Positions 1 to 9,446 of a DNA stretch of 64,000 nt are shown here, one piece after another. The translations under genes were made by a program, and so were the position numbers. The notes below the pieces were generated by a model. The model was not told where the DNA came from. It ran no database searches and worked only from the letters and a program-made list of their open reading frames with translations. Where the stretch lies: NCBI RefSeq assembly GCF_004770055.1, contig NZ_RQEP01000005.1, positions 992,001 through 1,056,000 of the forward strand, in the 5' to 3' direction. This DNA comes from Leptospira semungkisensis (GTDB lineage: Bacteria; Spirochaetota; Leptospiria; Leptospirales; Leptospiraceae). The stretch's first letter is position 1. Each line of letters begins with the position of its first letter.

Positions 1-1
1 G

Positions 2-1057
<1,056 letters not shown>

Positions 1058-1064
1058 CTAAGAC

Positions 1065-2183
1065 ATGAGTGACAAAAGTTACTACGATATCCTCGGAGTT
1101 TCCAAGACTGCGACTGACGAAGAGATCAAGTCCGCATACAGGAAGCTAGCCATCAAATATCACCCTGATAAGAATCAGGGTGATAAAGCCGCCGAAGAAA
1201 AATTCAAAGAAGCCACAGAGGCCTACGAGGTTTTACGCGACGCGAATAAGCGAAGAGCGTACGACCAATACGGCAAGGCAGGTGTGGGCGCCGGAGGCGC
1301 AGGCGGATTTGGAGGAGGAGCGTATACTGACTTCTCCGATATCTTCGGGGATTTCGGTGATATTTTCGGAGACTTCTTCGGTGGTGGGGGAAGGCCAGGC
1401 GGTGGTCGCAGGTCAGGTCCACAAAGAGGCTCCGATCTTCGTTATAATCTAGAAGTTTCTCTCGAAGACGCAGCTCTAGGTAGAGAATACAAGATTGAAA
1501 TCCCAAGACTGGAAACCTGTGCCGATTGCGCTGGATCCGGCGCGGCAAAAGGAAGTACTCCTTCTACATGTCCGGATTGCGGAGGCTCAGGCCAGATCCG
1601 TAGATCTCAGGGATTCTTTTCCGTTGCAACTACATGCGGTACTTGTAGAGGCAAAGGAACCATTATCTCCAATCCTTGCAAGACCTGTCATGGCCAAGGC
1701 TTGGTAGAAAAACGTCGCACCATCAATATCAAGATTCCGCCTGGTATCGAATCGGGCAGCCGTTTAAAAGTCTCCGGAGAAGGAGAAGCAGGGCCTAACG
1801 GTGGTCCTCACGGTGATCTGTATGTTGTAACGCATATTAAGAAACATGAATTATTCGAGCGCCAAGCAAACGACCTAATCCTTGCAAAGAAGATCAGTCT
1901 TACCCAAGCTATCTTAGGCGGGGACATAGAAGTTCCTACAATAGACGGCAAGAAAGTTAAGATGAAAATTCCAGAAGGAACCGAGTCAGGACAAGTCTTC
2001 CGTCTGAAAGGACATGGAATTCCTTATCTTGGTGGCTACGGAAAAGGGGATCAACACGTGATTGTTAAGATCGAGATCCCTAAAAAATTGACTAGACGAC
2101 AAAGAGAATTGATCGAAGAATTTGCCCGCGAATCAGGAGAAGGAGTCTCCGGTTCCAAGGGTAAGATTTTTACGAATAAGTAA
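1065..2183 (+). CDS. dnaJ: Chaperone protein DnaJ (Hsp40)
   Basis: A full-length type I DnaJ of 372 residues. The J domain (about 4-70) has the HPD motif at 33-35 that stimulates DnaK ATPase. A Gly/Phe-rich linker spans about 74-118. Four zinc-binding CxxCxGxG repeats follow ([32 protein letters not shown]) between about 152 and 212. Two beta-rich substrate-binding C-terminal domains complete it. The gene lies 7 bases after dnaK, so co-transcription and probably co-regulation with dnaK is the simplest reading. Confidence 0.98.
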   Translation: MSDKSYYDILGVSKTATDEEIKSAYRKLAIKYHPDKNQGDKAAEEKFKEATEAYEVLRDANKRRAYDQYGKAGVGAGGAGGFGGGAYTDFSDIFGDFGDIFGDFFGGGGRPGGGRRSGPQRGSDLRYNLEVSLEDAALGREYKIEIPRLETCADCAGSGAAKGSTPSTCPDCGGSGQIRRSQGFFSVATTCGTCRGKGTIISNPCKTCHGQGLVEKRRTINIKIPPGIESGSRLKVSGEGEAGPNGGPHGDLYVVTHIKKHELFERQANDLILAKKISLTQAILGGDIEVPTIDGKKVKMKIPEGTESGQVFRLKGHGIPYLGGYGKGDQHVIVKIEIPKKLTRRQRELIEEFARESGEGVSGSKGKIFTNK

Positions 2184-2203
2184 ACCTGCTAAAAGGAAGT
2201 TTC

Positions 2204-3163
2204 ATGACCCAAAAAGTCAAGATCGGAGTAATCGGTACAGGCCATATGGGCCAATACCACGTGAACGTGGCAAAGACCTTAAGTGATGCGGAAATGATCG
2301 GTATCTATGATTCCGATTCCGAGAGAGCAGGGCAGATGGCAGACAAGCATAAGACTTCTGCCTTCTCGACTGTGAACGATCTGATCAAGAATGTGGACGC
2401 AGTCGTGATTGCAGTTCCCACCTTCTTACATCATGAAATTGCAAAGAAGGCATTAGAAGCCGGCAAACATGTACTAGTCGAAAAACCGATTGCAGAAACT
2501 CTTGAACAAGCCAAAGAACTCGTAGCTCTTTCTGAGAAGAACGATCTGGTACTTCAAGTGGGTCACGTAGAACGCTTTAACGGAGCGGTTCTGGAATTAG
2601 GCAAGATCGTAACCGAGCCATTGCTTGTTGAATCCAGAAGACTTGCGCCTTTCAATCCTAGGATCAAAGATGTAGGCGTGGTTCTGGATATGATGATCCA
2701 CGATATCGATATCGTTTTGAATCTTGTAAAATCTCCCGTCAAATATCTAAGTGCTGTGGGAACTAAAGTAGTTTCTAATCATGAGGATATTGCTGCTGTT
2801 GTTCTTCACTTTGAGAACGGCACCATCGCAAATATTTCAGCAAGCAGAAATACCCAATCGAAAATTAGGACCTTAAACATCACTCAAAAGGATGTTTATA
2901 TCACTTTGGATTTCAGCGACCAAGAGATCGAACTGCACAGACAAGCGACTTCGGATATTCTACTTAGAACCGGCGAGATCAAATATCGCCAAGAGTCCAT
3001 CGTCGAAAAAATCTTCGTGCATAAAGATAACCCGTTGAAACAAGAGCAGGAACATTTCGTGAAATGCATCTTGAAGGAAACGGATCCACTGGTGGACGGT
3101 AAGTCCGATATCCAGACCTTGGAAATCGCATATAAAATTTTGAAAGAGATCCATAAAAACTGA
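2204..3163 (+). CDS. Gfo/Idh/MocA-family NAD(P)-dependent sugar oxidoreductase (possible GnnA-type)
   Basis: 319 residues. An N-terminal Rossmann motif GVIGTGHMG at 8-16 and the family EKP motif at 93-95 mark a Gfo/Idh/MocA oxidoreductase. These enzymes oxidise sugars or nucleotide sugars with NAD(P). The stretch VGHVERFNGA resembles the GHVERFNPA block that I associate with UDP-GlcNAc 3-dehydrogenases (GnnA), which supply the diamino sugar of some lipid A molecules, including that of Leptospira. That assignment is inference. No partner aminotransferase (GnnB) or lpx gene lies nearby. An AAGGAAG ribosome site precedes the ATG. It is 20 bases after dnaJ and 9 bases before the next gene, so it may share their transcript. 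Confidence 0.85.
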   Translation: MTQKVKIGVIGTGHMGQYHVNVAKTLSDAEMIGIYDSDSERAGQMADKHKTSAFSTVNDLIKNVDAVVIAVPTFLHHEIAKKALEAGKHVLVEKPIAETLEQAKELVALSEKNDLVLQVGHVERFNGAVLELGKIVTEPLLVESRRLAPFNPRIKDVGVVLDMMIHDIDIVLNLVKSPVKYLSAVGTKVVSNHEDIAAVVLHFENGTIANISASRNTQSKIRTLNITQKDVYITLDFSDQEIELHRQATSDILLRTGEIKYRQESIVEKIFVHKDNPLKQEQEHFVKCILKETDPLVDGKSDIQTLEIAYKILKEIHKN

Positions 3164-3172
3164 TCGGGTAGT

Positions 3173-3727
3173 ATGGAAAACGGTTACAGCGGCAAAGTAT
3201 TAATATCAAATTCTTCTATAGTAACGGATTATTTCAATCGTACTGTAATTCTTATGGTCGAGCACGATAATTCGGGAGCTTTCGGTCTCGTATTGAACAA
3301 GAAGATGGAAGTTTCCTTGAACGATGTGATCCAAGGAATTCCGGAAGGCATAGATGGTTCTCTTCCGATTTATTCGGGAGGTCCAGTCGATCCGACTTAC
3401 GTTTCCATCCTTCATGATAATCCGAAGTTAAAACAACCTGGGATCGAAGTCATTCCAGGAGTATTCCTCGCACGAAGCTTCGAAGCTCTGATCGAGTTAT
3501 TAGAACATCCTGATAAAACAAAGTTTAATGTGTACCAAGGATATTCCGGTTGGGGAGCTGCTCAATTGGAAGGGGAAATGGAACGCAAGTCTTGGGTGGT
3601 TCATGACCCGAACGCAGAATGGATCTTTACGGAAGATCCGGAAGCAACTTGGCAAGAAGCCTTGAAGAGTAAAGGCGGACTGTACAAGTATTTCGTTGAG
3701 CATACTAAAGACCCGATGCTGAACTAA
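3173..3727 (+). CDS. UPF0301 (YqgE/AlgH) family protein
   Basis: 184 residues, the normal length of the YqgE/AlgH family. It has the typical N-terminal block with VLISN, then RTVILMVEHD and GAFGLVLNK, the central YSGGPVDPTYVSILHD and the YQGYSGWGAAQLEGEM block near residue 125. The molecular function of the family is not established; AlgH was once linked to alginate regulation. It is predicted to be soluble and cytoplasmic. It follows the oxidoreductase by 9 bases and ends inside a strong terminator hairpin, so it is probably the last gene of the transcription unit. Confidence 0.93.
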   Translation: MENGYSGKVLISNSSIVTDYFNRTVILMVEHDNSGAFGLVLNKKMEVSLNDVIQGIPEGIDGSLPIYSGGPVDPTYVSILHDNPKLKQPGIEVIPGVFLARSFEALIELLEHPDKTKFNVYQGYSGWGAAQLEGEMERKSWVVHDPNAEWIFTEDPEATWQEALKSKGGLYKYFVEHTKDPMLN

Positions 3728-3765
3728 AATTCGCGAATTTTTAGCATCGGGATTTGTTTCTATTA
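3712..3765 (+). terminator. Rho-independent terminator overlapping the yqgE stop codon
   Basis: A 9-bp outer stem, CCCGATGCT (3712-3720) with AGCATCGGG (3743-3751), encloses a perfect 16-base palindrome at 3726-3741. A T-rich run follows. The left arm lies within the last codons of the YqgE gene. Confidence 0.75.
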
Positions 3766-3775
3766 TTGGGGACAA

Positions 3776-4561
3776 ATGACCGATCTAGATTTCCAAAATA
3801 GGGTTTCCAAAAAAGAAATTTTTGCAAGAAGTTCTCCTTTTCTTTTTAAATTAAACATCCTCCTTCTTATTCTATTAGAATATTCTTATTTATTTATCGG
3901 AGCCGCGATATTAGCTGCAGCTTCTTATCTCGGTATAGCGGTTTATGAAAACTTCTTCGCTCATAACGAAATCCTAAGTGAAATATTCTTCACAATTTTT
4001 GGTATGATAGGCGCGATCGCTATTCTTTCTAGTCTCGTTCCGTTTTGGATCATTCTTTCTTCTTTTCGAGTAAAAACTTCTATGGTAACTGGAACGATTG
4101 CGAAGAAGGAAAGCCATCCGGAGCTATTCGAATTTTTAGAGAGATTGGGTCGTGCTATTTCCGGTCCGAGAATACGTGAAGTTTATCTGACTGAAACCGA
4201 AAGCATTTCTTTTATTCGGATTTTTAATTTCGGAATTTTCGGTCCAAGTAAAAATTATCTTTTGCTCGGAATACCATCTCTAACAGTTTTCACTCCGGAA
4301 GAATTCGAAGCGAGAGTCGCGTATGAATACTGTCTGAATACCGGAAGTTACGGAGGCAGATTTGCGATTTGGGTGAACCGAGTCTTTGATGTTCTCGCCG
4401 ATCTGAATCGAGACAATTCTTTGCCCAATTCTAAATCTCTCGCAACAATTTTGGCTCTTTCGAGAGCGAGAGTGTATGAAGCGAATCGTAAGGTTTCCGA
4501 ATTCATTCAAACAGATAATTCAATTTACTTTTGGCAAATTCTATACAGATTGGGAAAATGA
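3776..4561 (+). CDS. Membrane protein related to M48 metalloproteases but lacking the zinc site
   Basis: 261 residues. Two hydrophobic segments (about 25-57 and 69-97) precede a cytosolic domain whose order matches M48-family membrane proteases: REVYLTE, then SFIRIFNFGIFG, NYLLLGIPSL and TPEEFEAR. Where the family has the zinc-binding HExxH helix this protein has YEYCL (183-187): both histidines are gone and the glutamate kept. The following GRFAIWVNR still matches the family. The downstream ExxAD motif reads VYEAN, so the third ligand is also lost. It is shorter than the related proteases. I infer a catalytically dead homologue. It shares a 4-base ATGA overlap with the next gene, so the two are translationally coupled. 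Confidence 0.7.
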   Translation: MTDLDFQNRVSKKEIFARSSPFLFKLNILLLILLEYSYLFIGAAILAAASYLGIAVYENFFAHNEILSEIFFTIFGMIGAIAILSSLVPFWIILSSFRVKTSMVTGTIAKKESHPELFEFLERLGRAISGPRIREVYLTETESISFIRIFNFGIFGPSKNYLLLGIPSLTVFTPEEFEARVAYEYCLNTGSYGGRFAIWVNRVFDVLADLNRDNSLPNSKSLATILALSRARVYEANRKVSEFIQTDNSIYFWQILYRLGK

Positions 4562-5070
4562 TTTCGTCTTTGACCGGTACTGAAATTCTTTCTGGGATGA
4601 TTGCTCCTGCGGTTTTGATTTCCGCGAGTTCCAGTTTGATTTTCTCTACCGCAAATCGATTAGGAAGGATCTTCGATCGAGTCAATCTTCTCAAGAATGA
4701 GATAGAAGGGATTGTGGATGGAAGAACTTCCTATCCTGAAGAACGTTCCGTATATTTACGCAGACAACTAAAGGTCCAAAAGAAAAGGGCCGGACTCATC
4801 CAAAGATCTATGGCTGCGCTTTATACTGCGACTCTCTTCTTTGTAGCTTCTAGTTTGAGTTTGGGAATTATAGTCGCCACGGAAAGTTCAGCTTCTTGGA
4901 TCTCGACAGGCTTAGCATTAGTCGGCGGAGTATTTCTTTTTATCGCGAGCGGACTCTTGTTGTACGAGAGCCGCTATAATTTGAAATTCATCCAAGGCCA
5001 GATCGACTTCGCTGAATTTTTGGAGGATAAGGCAGATAAGAAAAACCTTGATCGCCAGCCCAAGGGTTGA
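4558..5070 (+). CDS. DUF2721 family membrane protein
   Basis: 170 residues from the ATG that overlaps the upstream stop codon (ATGA). A TTG 27 bases upstream is possible but would lie inside the previous gene. The protein opens with a hydrophobic helix containing APAVLISASSSLIF, then the family block ANRLGRIFDRV and a charged helical stretch. Two further membrane helices (about 94-140) and a short polar C-terminus follow. This matches DUF2721, a family of small bacterial membrane proteins of unknown function. Coupling to the M48-like gene suggests the two products act together in the inner membrane. Confidence 0.8.
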   Translation: MISSLTGTEILSGMIAPAVLISASSSLIFSTANRLGRIFDRVNLLKNEIEGIVDGRTSYPEERSVYLRRQLKVQKKRAGLIQRSMAALYTATLFFVASSLSLGIIVATESSASWISTGLALVGGVFLFIASGLLLYESRYNLKFIQGQIDFAEFLEDKADKKNLDRQPKG

Positions 5071-5091
5071 TGTTCTTGATACAGGACCTGG

Positions 5092-5391
5092 GTGATTTTC
5101 TTGCAAGGCTTGCTTCGTTTCTTTTTTCTAATTTCTGTTTTATTCATATTCTTTTCAATCCAACCGGTTTCTGCTGACGGCTGTTACCTCTGTGCAGAAG
5201 GAAGTTCCGATATGTGCAGGGATTATTGCAGATTCTCCGGATCGGATTCTTTCGATACACGTAAACGTTGCGAAGGAAAGGGCTGCAAGATTACAGGAAC
5301 TGCGGCCTGTCCGACCGCTTCCAATTATAAGGTCTGCTCTGTTCTGAACGAAAGCAAATCCAAGAACTTAATCGCAAGGTACTTAAGATAG
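5092..5391 (+). CDS. Small exported cysteine-rich protein
   Basis: 99 residues from a GTG preceded by AGGA five bases upstream. The first ~28 residues form a signal peptide with a strongly hydrophobic core and an SADG cleavage region. The mature ~70 residues contain eight cysteines, arranged CxxC, then MC, YC, RC, GC, AC and VC. That suggests four disulfides in a small periplasmic or secreted protein. The SGSDSF and GKGCKITGTAACP blocks resemble short modules I have seen in other Leptospira proteins, but I know no function. It lies 21 bases after the DUF2721 gene on the same strand. Confidence 0.75.
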   Translation: MIFLQGLLRFFFLISVLFIFFSIQPVSADGCYLCAEGSSDMCRDYCRFSGSDSFDTRKRCEGKGCKITGTAACPTASNYKVCSVLNESKSKNLIARYLR

Positions 5392-5505
5392 AATCTCTGA
5401 ATCCAGAAAAGAGTTCCTCTGCATGTTTGTAGGAGGAACAGGTTCGATCCTGCATTCAAAGTAAAAAGCGATCCCGTTGGCCGCCTGCAACAAGATCTTA
5501 TTCTA

Positions 5506-8046
5506 TCAAACTTCTTTTAAATACAAGGTAGGACTTCTTTTCCATTCCTTGCGCAAGGCTGCGAAGTACATTCCTGCTACTGCGATATTCAATCCTATAT
5601 AATAGATCAGAATCTCTAGCCAAGGAACGGTTGCTTGGATCTCGAATATTACTTGGGATAAATACTCGGAAACTCCCCAAACCAATCCAAATGCCAAAAA
5701 GAAGGAGAGGTTTGCGAGTAGAAGGGATTCTGCCAGAAAATACTTTCGTAAGAAGTCCCTGGATCCGCCTATAATCCTCAAAAGAGAAGTCTCTTCTAAT
5801 CTTTCCTTTCTGCTTAGTTCTAAAGAAGAAAGTATGAGCAACAAGGATGAGATCACGATCAATGCGGTCATCCATTGGATTGCAAACGAGATCTTTTCTA
5901 AGATTCCCATAAAGGATCGGATCGCTTTTTCAGTATCCACTATTGTCATATTCGGGAACTCATTAATCAGTTCCTTTTGCAATGCATATCTGTCTTGGGC
6001 CGATTCGAGTAAGAACGAACTTAAATAGAATTTAGGAGCCTTCTCCAAGATTCCTTTCGAGAACAAGACCACAAAATTCGGTCTCATGTCGGACCAGTTG
6101 ACTGTTCTGAAATTTCGGATGATGCCTGTGACTTCTACTCCTCCAATAGAGAAGGTAAGTTTGTCTCCTAGATCCACTTTTAGATTCTTGGAGAAATCCT
6201 TTTCAATGGAGATTTGATCTTCTTCTCCTTTTCTCCAGAAGTCTCCATCCGTTACTTTTTCAGTCGGATATAAATTCTCTCGATAAGATAGAAAGTATTC
6301 TCTGGTCCTAGCCGTGGATCTCCAGTCTCTTCTAAGCGCAGAGAGTTCCATGTCTTCTTTCTTGACCAATTCTCCGTTGATATGAGATAACCGAGCACCT
6401 ATGACAGGAGATACCATTAGCTTCTGAGCTTGGAACTTGGCAGCAGTTTGTTGGAATGTGTCCAACTGCTCTGGGCGAATATCTAGAATGAACATATTCG
6501 GCCTTCTTTCTTTATCCTTCGCTCCGCTATATTCCAATAAGCTATTGCTCAAGAATAAGCTAAGTAGAAGAACGAACACAGAAGAACCAAGTCCTACTAC
6601 TACCCAAGGTAATCCAGTCCTAGGTCTATCTAATTTTCTGAAAGCCATTCTGAGACTTGCAGAGAGTTCTAATCTCTTTAACGCAAATCTAAGTCCGAAC
6701 CTAAATATTAAGATTCCTAAATATACAAGAACTGGTAGAAATAAAAGTGTTCCGCAAAGTATTAATCCTTTGATCCAATCTCCGGTTTCCCACCATGCGA
6801 GTACGAAGAATAAACCAAAGACTGCAACGAAGGAAATGGATTGCCTCCATTCCGGTCTTGGAACAGAAGAAAGTTCGCTAGCAAAGTCAGCTTTCAACGC
6901 GTACATAGGACTTAAGTTCCTTGATTTGGATAAGCTTTCCCAAGCAGAAACCAATGGTACCACCCATGCTAACACGAATCCCCATAAGAATGCTCTGAGT
7001 GTAGGAACTGAATTCGGTTCGAACAGAAACTCACTGTTTGCTAAATTCGGGATTTGATTCTGTAAGAAGATTCCGAATCCGAAACCTAGAATAGCACCGA
7101 TCGTAGATAAAAGTAATAGTTCACCTAATACCAAACCCAAGACTAGATTTGGTCCTGCTCCCAAGCATTTATACACGGCAAACGTATTCGACTTGGATCG
7201 GATCAATGCTCTGCTTGTTAGAAGGATAGAAATTCCCCCTAAGAAGAATGCGCATAATGCCAATAAGGAAAAGAAATCCAATGTGTTGGTAAGGAATTTT
7301 TGAGATCCTGAATTTGCTTCTGTGCTTTCATAAAGGATCAGATCGTTCTTTGCAAATTCCTTAAACTTGTTTTTCTTATATTCGCTCGCATCCGTTTGCT
7401 TAGGAAGAAGGATTGGGATCTGATAATTGATCCTAGATCCTCTTTGTTCTAAACCGGTATCCGCTAACGAATCTTTATGAATGATCGAGCTTGGAGCCAT
7501 GGATAAAAAGTTACCCGCCATGCCAGGTTCTTTGATAAGACTTCCCTTTAAGATAAAGACTGATTCTCCTAATTGAACCTCATCTCCCTTTTTTAATTTT
7601 AGATTTTGGATAAGACTGCTTTCGAGAAGGATCTCTCCTGTTTGCAAGGAACGATATGCGTTTTTGGGTTCTGTTTCTACAGCTCCGAAATAAGGATATT
7701 CTCCCTTGATCGCTTTTACGAGAGAAAGAGTGGAGTCCTGGTTTTTAGGATTCCTAAGCATAGAAGGGAATTGCACTAATTCAGAGGATTTGCTTCCTTT
7801 TGGCAATTCTCCCACTAAAAACGCTGTTTGCTTCTCGCTAAGTGGGGCCGGAGAAGTTGCGACCAGGTCCGCCCCCAGTATATTTTTGGCCTCTTTCAAG
7901 ATAGATTGAGAGAATTGGTCCCTATAGGAGTGAACCGCAAGAACTGCACCAGTTCCGATTGTGATCGCTAATATGATTTGTAAGGAAGAAGTCTTTTTAG
8001 AGAAGATCTCTCGGAACATTACCTTTATAAAGAAGCGTAAATTCAT
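5506..8046 (-). CDS. ABC transporter permease, FtsX/YbbP type
   Basis: 846 residues. A transmembrane helix near the N-terminus (about 22-42) is followed by a large extracytoplasmic domain. Several helices come between about 255 and 470, then a second extracytoplasmic domain (about 500-720) and three C-terminal helices. This duplicated FtsX/MacB_PCD layout matches YbbP-type permeases of 800-850 residues. Such proteins work with a LolD-like ATPase in lipoprotein or lipid extraction or in envelope signalling, usually without transporting solute through a channel. Its start codon overlaps the last four bases of the ATPase gene upstream, giving a two-gene coupled unit on the minus strand. Confidence 0.9.
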   Translation of the reverse strand: MNLRFFIKVMFREIFSKKTSSLQIILAITIGTGAVLAVHSYRDQFSQSILKEAKNILGADLVATSPAPLSEKQTAFLVGELPKGSKSSELVQFPSMLRNPKNQDSTLSLVKAIKGEYPYFGAVETEPKNAYRSLQTGEILLESSLIQNLKLKKGDEVQLGESVFILKGSLIKEPGMAGNFLSMAPSSIIHKDSLADTGLEQRGSRINYQIPILLPKQTDASEYKKNKFKEFAKNDLILYESTEANSGSQKFLTNTLDFFSLLALCAFFLGGISILLTSRALIRSKSNTFAVYKCLGAGPNLVLGLVLGELLLLSTIGAILGFGFGIFLQNQIPNLANSEFLFEPNSVPTLRAFLWGFVLAWVVPLVSAWESLSKSRNLSPMYALKADFASELSSVPRPEWRQSISFVAVFGLFFVLAWWETGDWIKGLILCGTLLFLPVLVYLGILIFRFGLRFALKRLELSASLRMAFRKLDRPRTGLPWVVVGLGSSVFVLLLSLFLSNSLLEYSGAKDKERRPNMFILDIRPEQLDTFQQTAAKFQAQKLMVSPVIGARLSHINGELVKKEDMELSALRRDWRSTARTREYFLSYRENLYPTEKVTDGDFWRKGEEDQISIEKDFSKNLKVDLGDKLTFSIGGVEVTGIIRNFRTVNWSDMRPNFVVLFSKGILEKAPKFYLSSFLLESAQDRYALQKELINEFPNMTIVDTEKAIRSFMGILEKISFAIQWMTALIVISSLLLILSSLELSRKERLEETSLLRIIGGSRDFLRKYFLAESLLLANLSFFLAFGLVWGVSEYLSQVIFEIQATVPWLEILIYYIGLNIAVAGMYFAALRKEWKRSPTLYLKEV

Positions 8047-8765
8047 TTCTTCTTACCGCGAGTAGTAGCTTTTTTAGGAGATGCTTTGGACTTGCTTGCG
8101 TTCAATATGACCCCGTCTCTCATTTCTAAGACTCGATCTGCAATTGCGGCGACTTTGGGATCATGAGTTACTACAAGTAGAGTAGACTTTCTATCTCGAT
8201 TTAATCCTTTTAAGAGAGCCATAATATTCTCTCCATTCTTCTTATCCAAATTTGCAGTAGGTTCGTCTGCGAACAATAACTTAGGCTCATGAATAAAGGA
8301 TCTAGCAATCGCGACTCTTTGCTCTTCTCCTCCTGAGAGTTGGCTTGGAAAATTATGTGCTCTATGAGAGATACCTACTTTCTCTAACCAATACATAGCT
8401 TTCTCTTGGATTGCTTTCTCCGATAAGTTAGTGGTCAAAGCAAGAGGAAGACACACATTCTCTAGAGCGTTTAACGTTTTGATCAGTTGAAAGTTTTGGA
8501 ATATGAATCCGATCTGCTTGCCTCTGATCTTTGCAAGTTCATCTTCTGTTTTTTCGAACAAGGAGACACCATCTAAAAGTACTTTTCCAGAGTCTGCTTT
8601 ATCTAATCCTGCTGAAACAGCCAATAACGTTGATTTGCCGGAACCAGAAGGACCTATGATGGCAACAAATTCTCCTTCCTTAATATGAAATGAAACGTCT
8701 TTTAATACGTTAAACTGTTGATCTGCGACGGTATAAGACTTGTTTAAGTCCGTGATTGATAACAA
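8043..8765 (-). CDS. ABC transporter ATP-binding protein, LolD/YbbA type
   Basis: An ABC ATPase with Walker A GPSGSGKST, Q-loop FIFQNFQLI, signature LSGGEEQRVAIARS, Walker B LLFADEPT and H-loop VVTHD. I place the start at a TTG (8763-8765), because GGTAGG lies just upstream and the protein then begins MLSITDLNKSY as family members do. An in-frame ATG at 8805-8807 would add 14 unconserved residues and has no ribosome site. A Lys/Ser/Ala-rich tail of about 17 residues follows the normal end. It powers the FtsX-type permease encoded next, with a 4-base overlap. Confidence 0.92.
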   Translation of the reverse strand: MLSITDLNKSYTVADQQFNVLKDVSFHIKEGEFVAIIGPSGSGKSTLLAVSAGLDKADSGKVLLDGVSLFEKTEDELAKIRGKQIGFIFQNFQLIKTLNALENVCLPLALTTNLSEKAIQEKAMYWLEKVGISHRAHNFPSQLSGGEEQRVAIARSFIHEPKLLFADEPTANLDKKNGENIMALLKGLNRDRKSTLLVVTHDPKVAAIADRVLEMRDGVILNASKSKASPKKATTRGKKK

Positions 8766-8932
8766 TGTGCACCTACCTTCTGTCTTTGACTGACCTAAAC
8801 TCGGCATTTGATAGGAAATTTATTTTCCTCACAAAAAACCGTACTTGAAAAACTATTCCAAAGGAAAGCGCGCATGGAATTTTTTTTCAAAAAAATTGCA
8901 GTCATTTTCACAAACTTCCAACCTAATTTTTT

Positions 8933-8961
8933 TTGACTCTAGAGTGAGCCGATTTTATAAA
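8933..8961 (+). promoter_or_regulatory. Near-consensus sigma70 promoter for the small zinc protein
   Basis: TTGACT (8933-8938), a 17-base spacer and TATAAA (8956-8961) form one of the best promoters in the window. Transcription should start near 8968, about 100 bases before the gene. Confidence 0.75.
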
Positions 8962-8965
8962 GTAA

Positions 8966-9036
8966 CTCTCGACATACGGAAGTCGAGAGCCGAAAACAAG
9001 ACTCACACTTCGGACTTATTTACACTCCGTAAATAA
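8966..9036 (+). promoter_or_regulatory. Structured 5' leader with two hairpins
   Basis: The predicted transcript opens with a perfect 8-bp stem, CTCTCGAC (8966-8973) with GTCGAGAG (8982-8989). A second perfect 8-bp AT-rich stem follows, TTATTTAC (9016-9023) with GTAAATAA (9029-9036). Both precede the ribosome site of the small zinc protein. Function unknown; mRNA stabilisation or a regulatory leader are candidates. Confidence 0.5.
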
Positions 9037-9068
9037 AAAGATATTAGATGGATTTTTCTGGGAGCAAA

Positions 9069-9257
9069 ATGCAATTATTAACTGTGACGGAATTCAACGA
9101 ACAAGAAGCGGAACTCACTCAAGCGCAAAGTAAGCAACTCACATGCAAAGGATGCGGTAAACTAACACCGAATCTCTTTCAGTACGATCTATGTCGTGAC
9201 TGCTTGAACCTAACTTTTAAACGATTGATCAAGGTTATTGACTCAGTACGTAAATAA
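9069..9257 (+). CDS. Small zinc-ribbon protein of unknown function
   Basis: 62 residues from the ATG at 9069, chosen because GGGAG lies four bases upstream. An ATG at 9048 would add seven residues but has no ribosome site. The only clear motif is CKGCG followed after 15 residues by CRDC, a four-cysteine zinc ribbon. A helical Lys/Arg-rich C-terminus follows. I do not recognise the family. A strong promoter, a ~100-base structured leader and a private terminator make it a monocistronic, probably well-expressed gene. The small basic zinc protein could bind nucleic acid or a protein partner; that is speculation. Confidence 0.75.
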   Translation: MQLLTVTEFNEQEAELTQAQSKQLTCKGCGKLTPNLFQYDLCRDCLNLTFKRLIKVIDSVRK

Positions 9258-9322
9258 GTTCGTTTCCTTCCATCCCATTTTCAACTACATCTAAGCAAAT
9301 AAGAGCTTAGTTCGCTCCTCAG

Positions 9323-9350
9323 AAGCCGGTTTCCACCGGCTTTCTTCATT
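9323..9350 (+). terminator. Rho-independent terminator after the small zinc protein
   Basis: Stem AAGCCGG (9323-9329) and CCGGCTT (9336-9342) with a 6-base loop, followed by TTCTTCATT. Confidence 0.75.
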
Positions 9351-9446
9351 TCTGACCGAGTATAGTGAGTAAGGTTCCCTTCTGAAAGGCCCTTCTGCTT
9401 CATAAAAAAGAATTGGATTCTAGGCCGGACTAAAAAACTTCACGGT

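Noticed and set aside
5441..5450. GGTTCGATCC, resembling a tRNA T-arm, after the Cys-rich gene
   Set aside because: The loop is one base too short for a normal T-arm and no acceptor, D or anticodon stems form with the flanking sequence.
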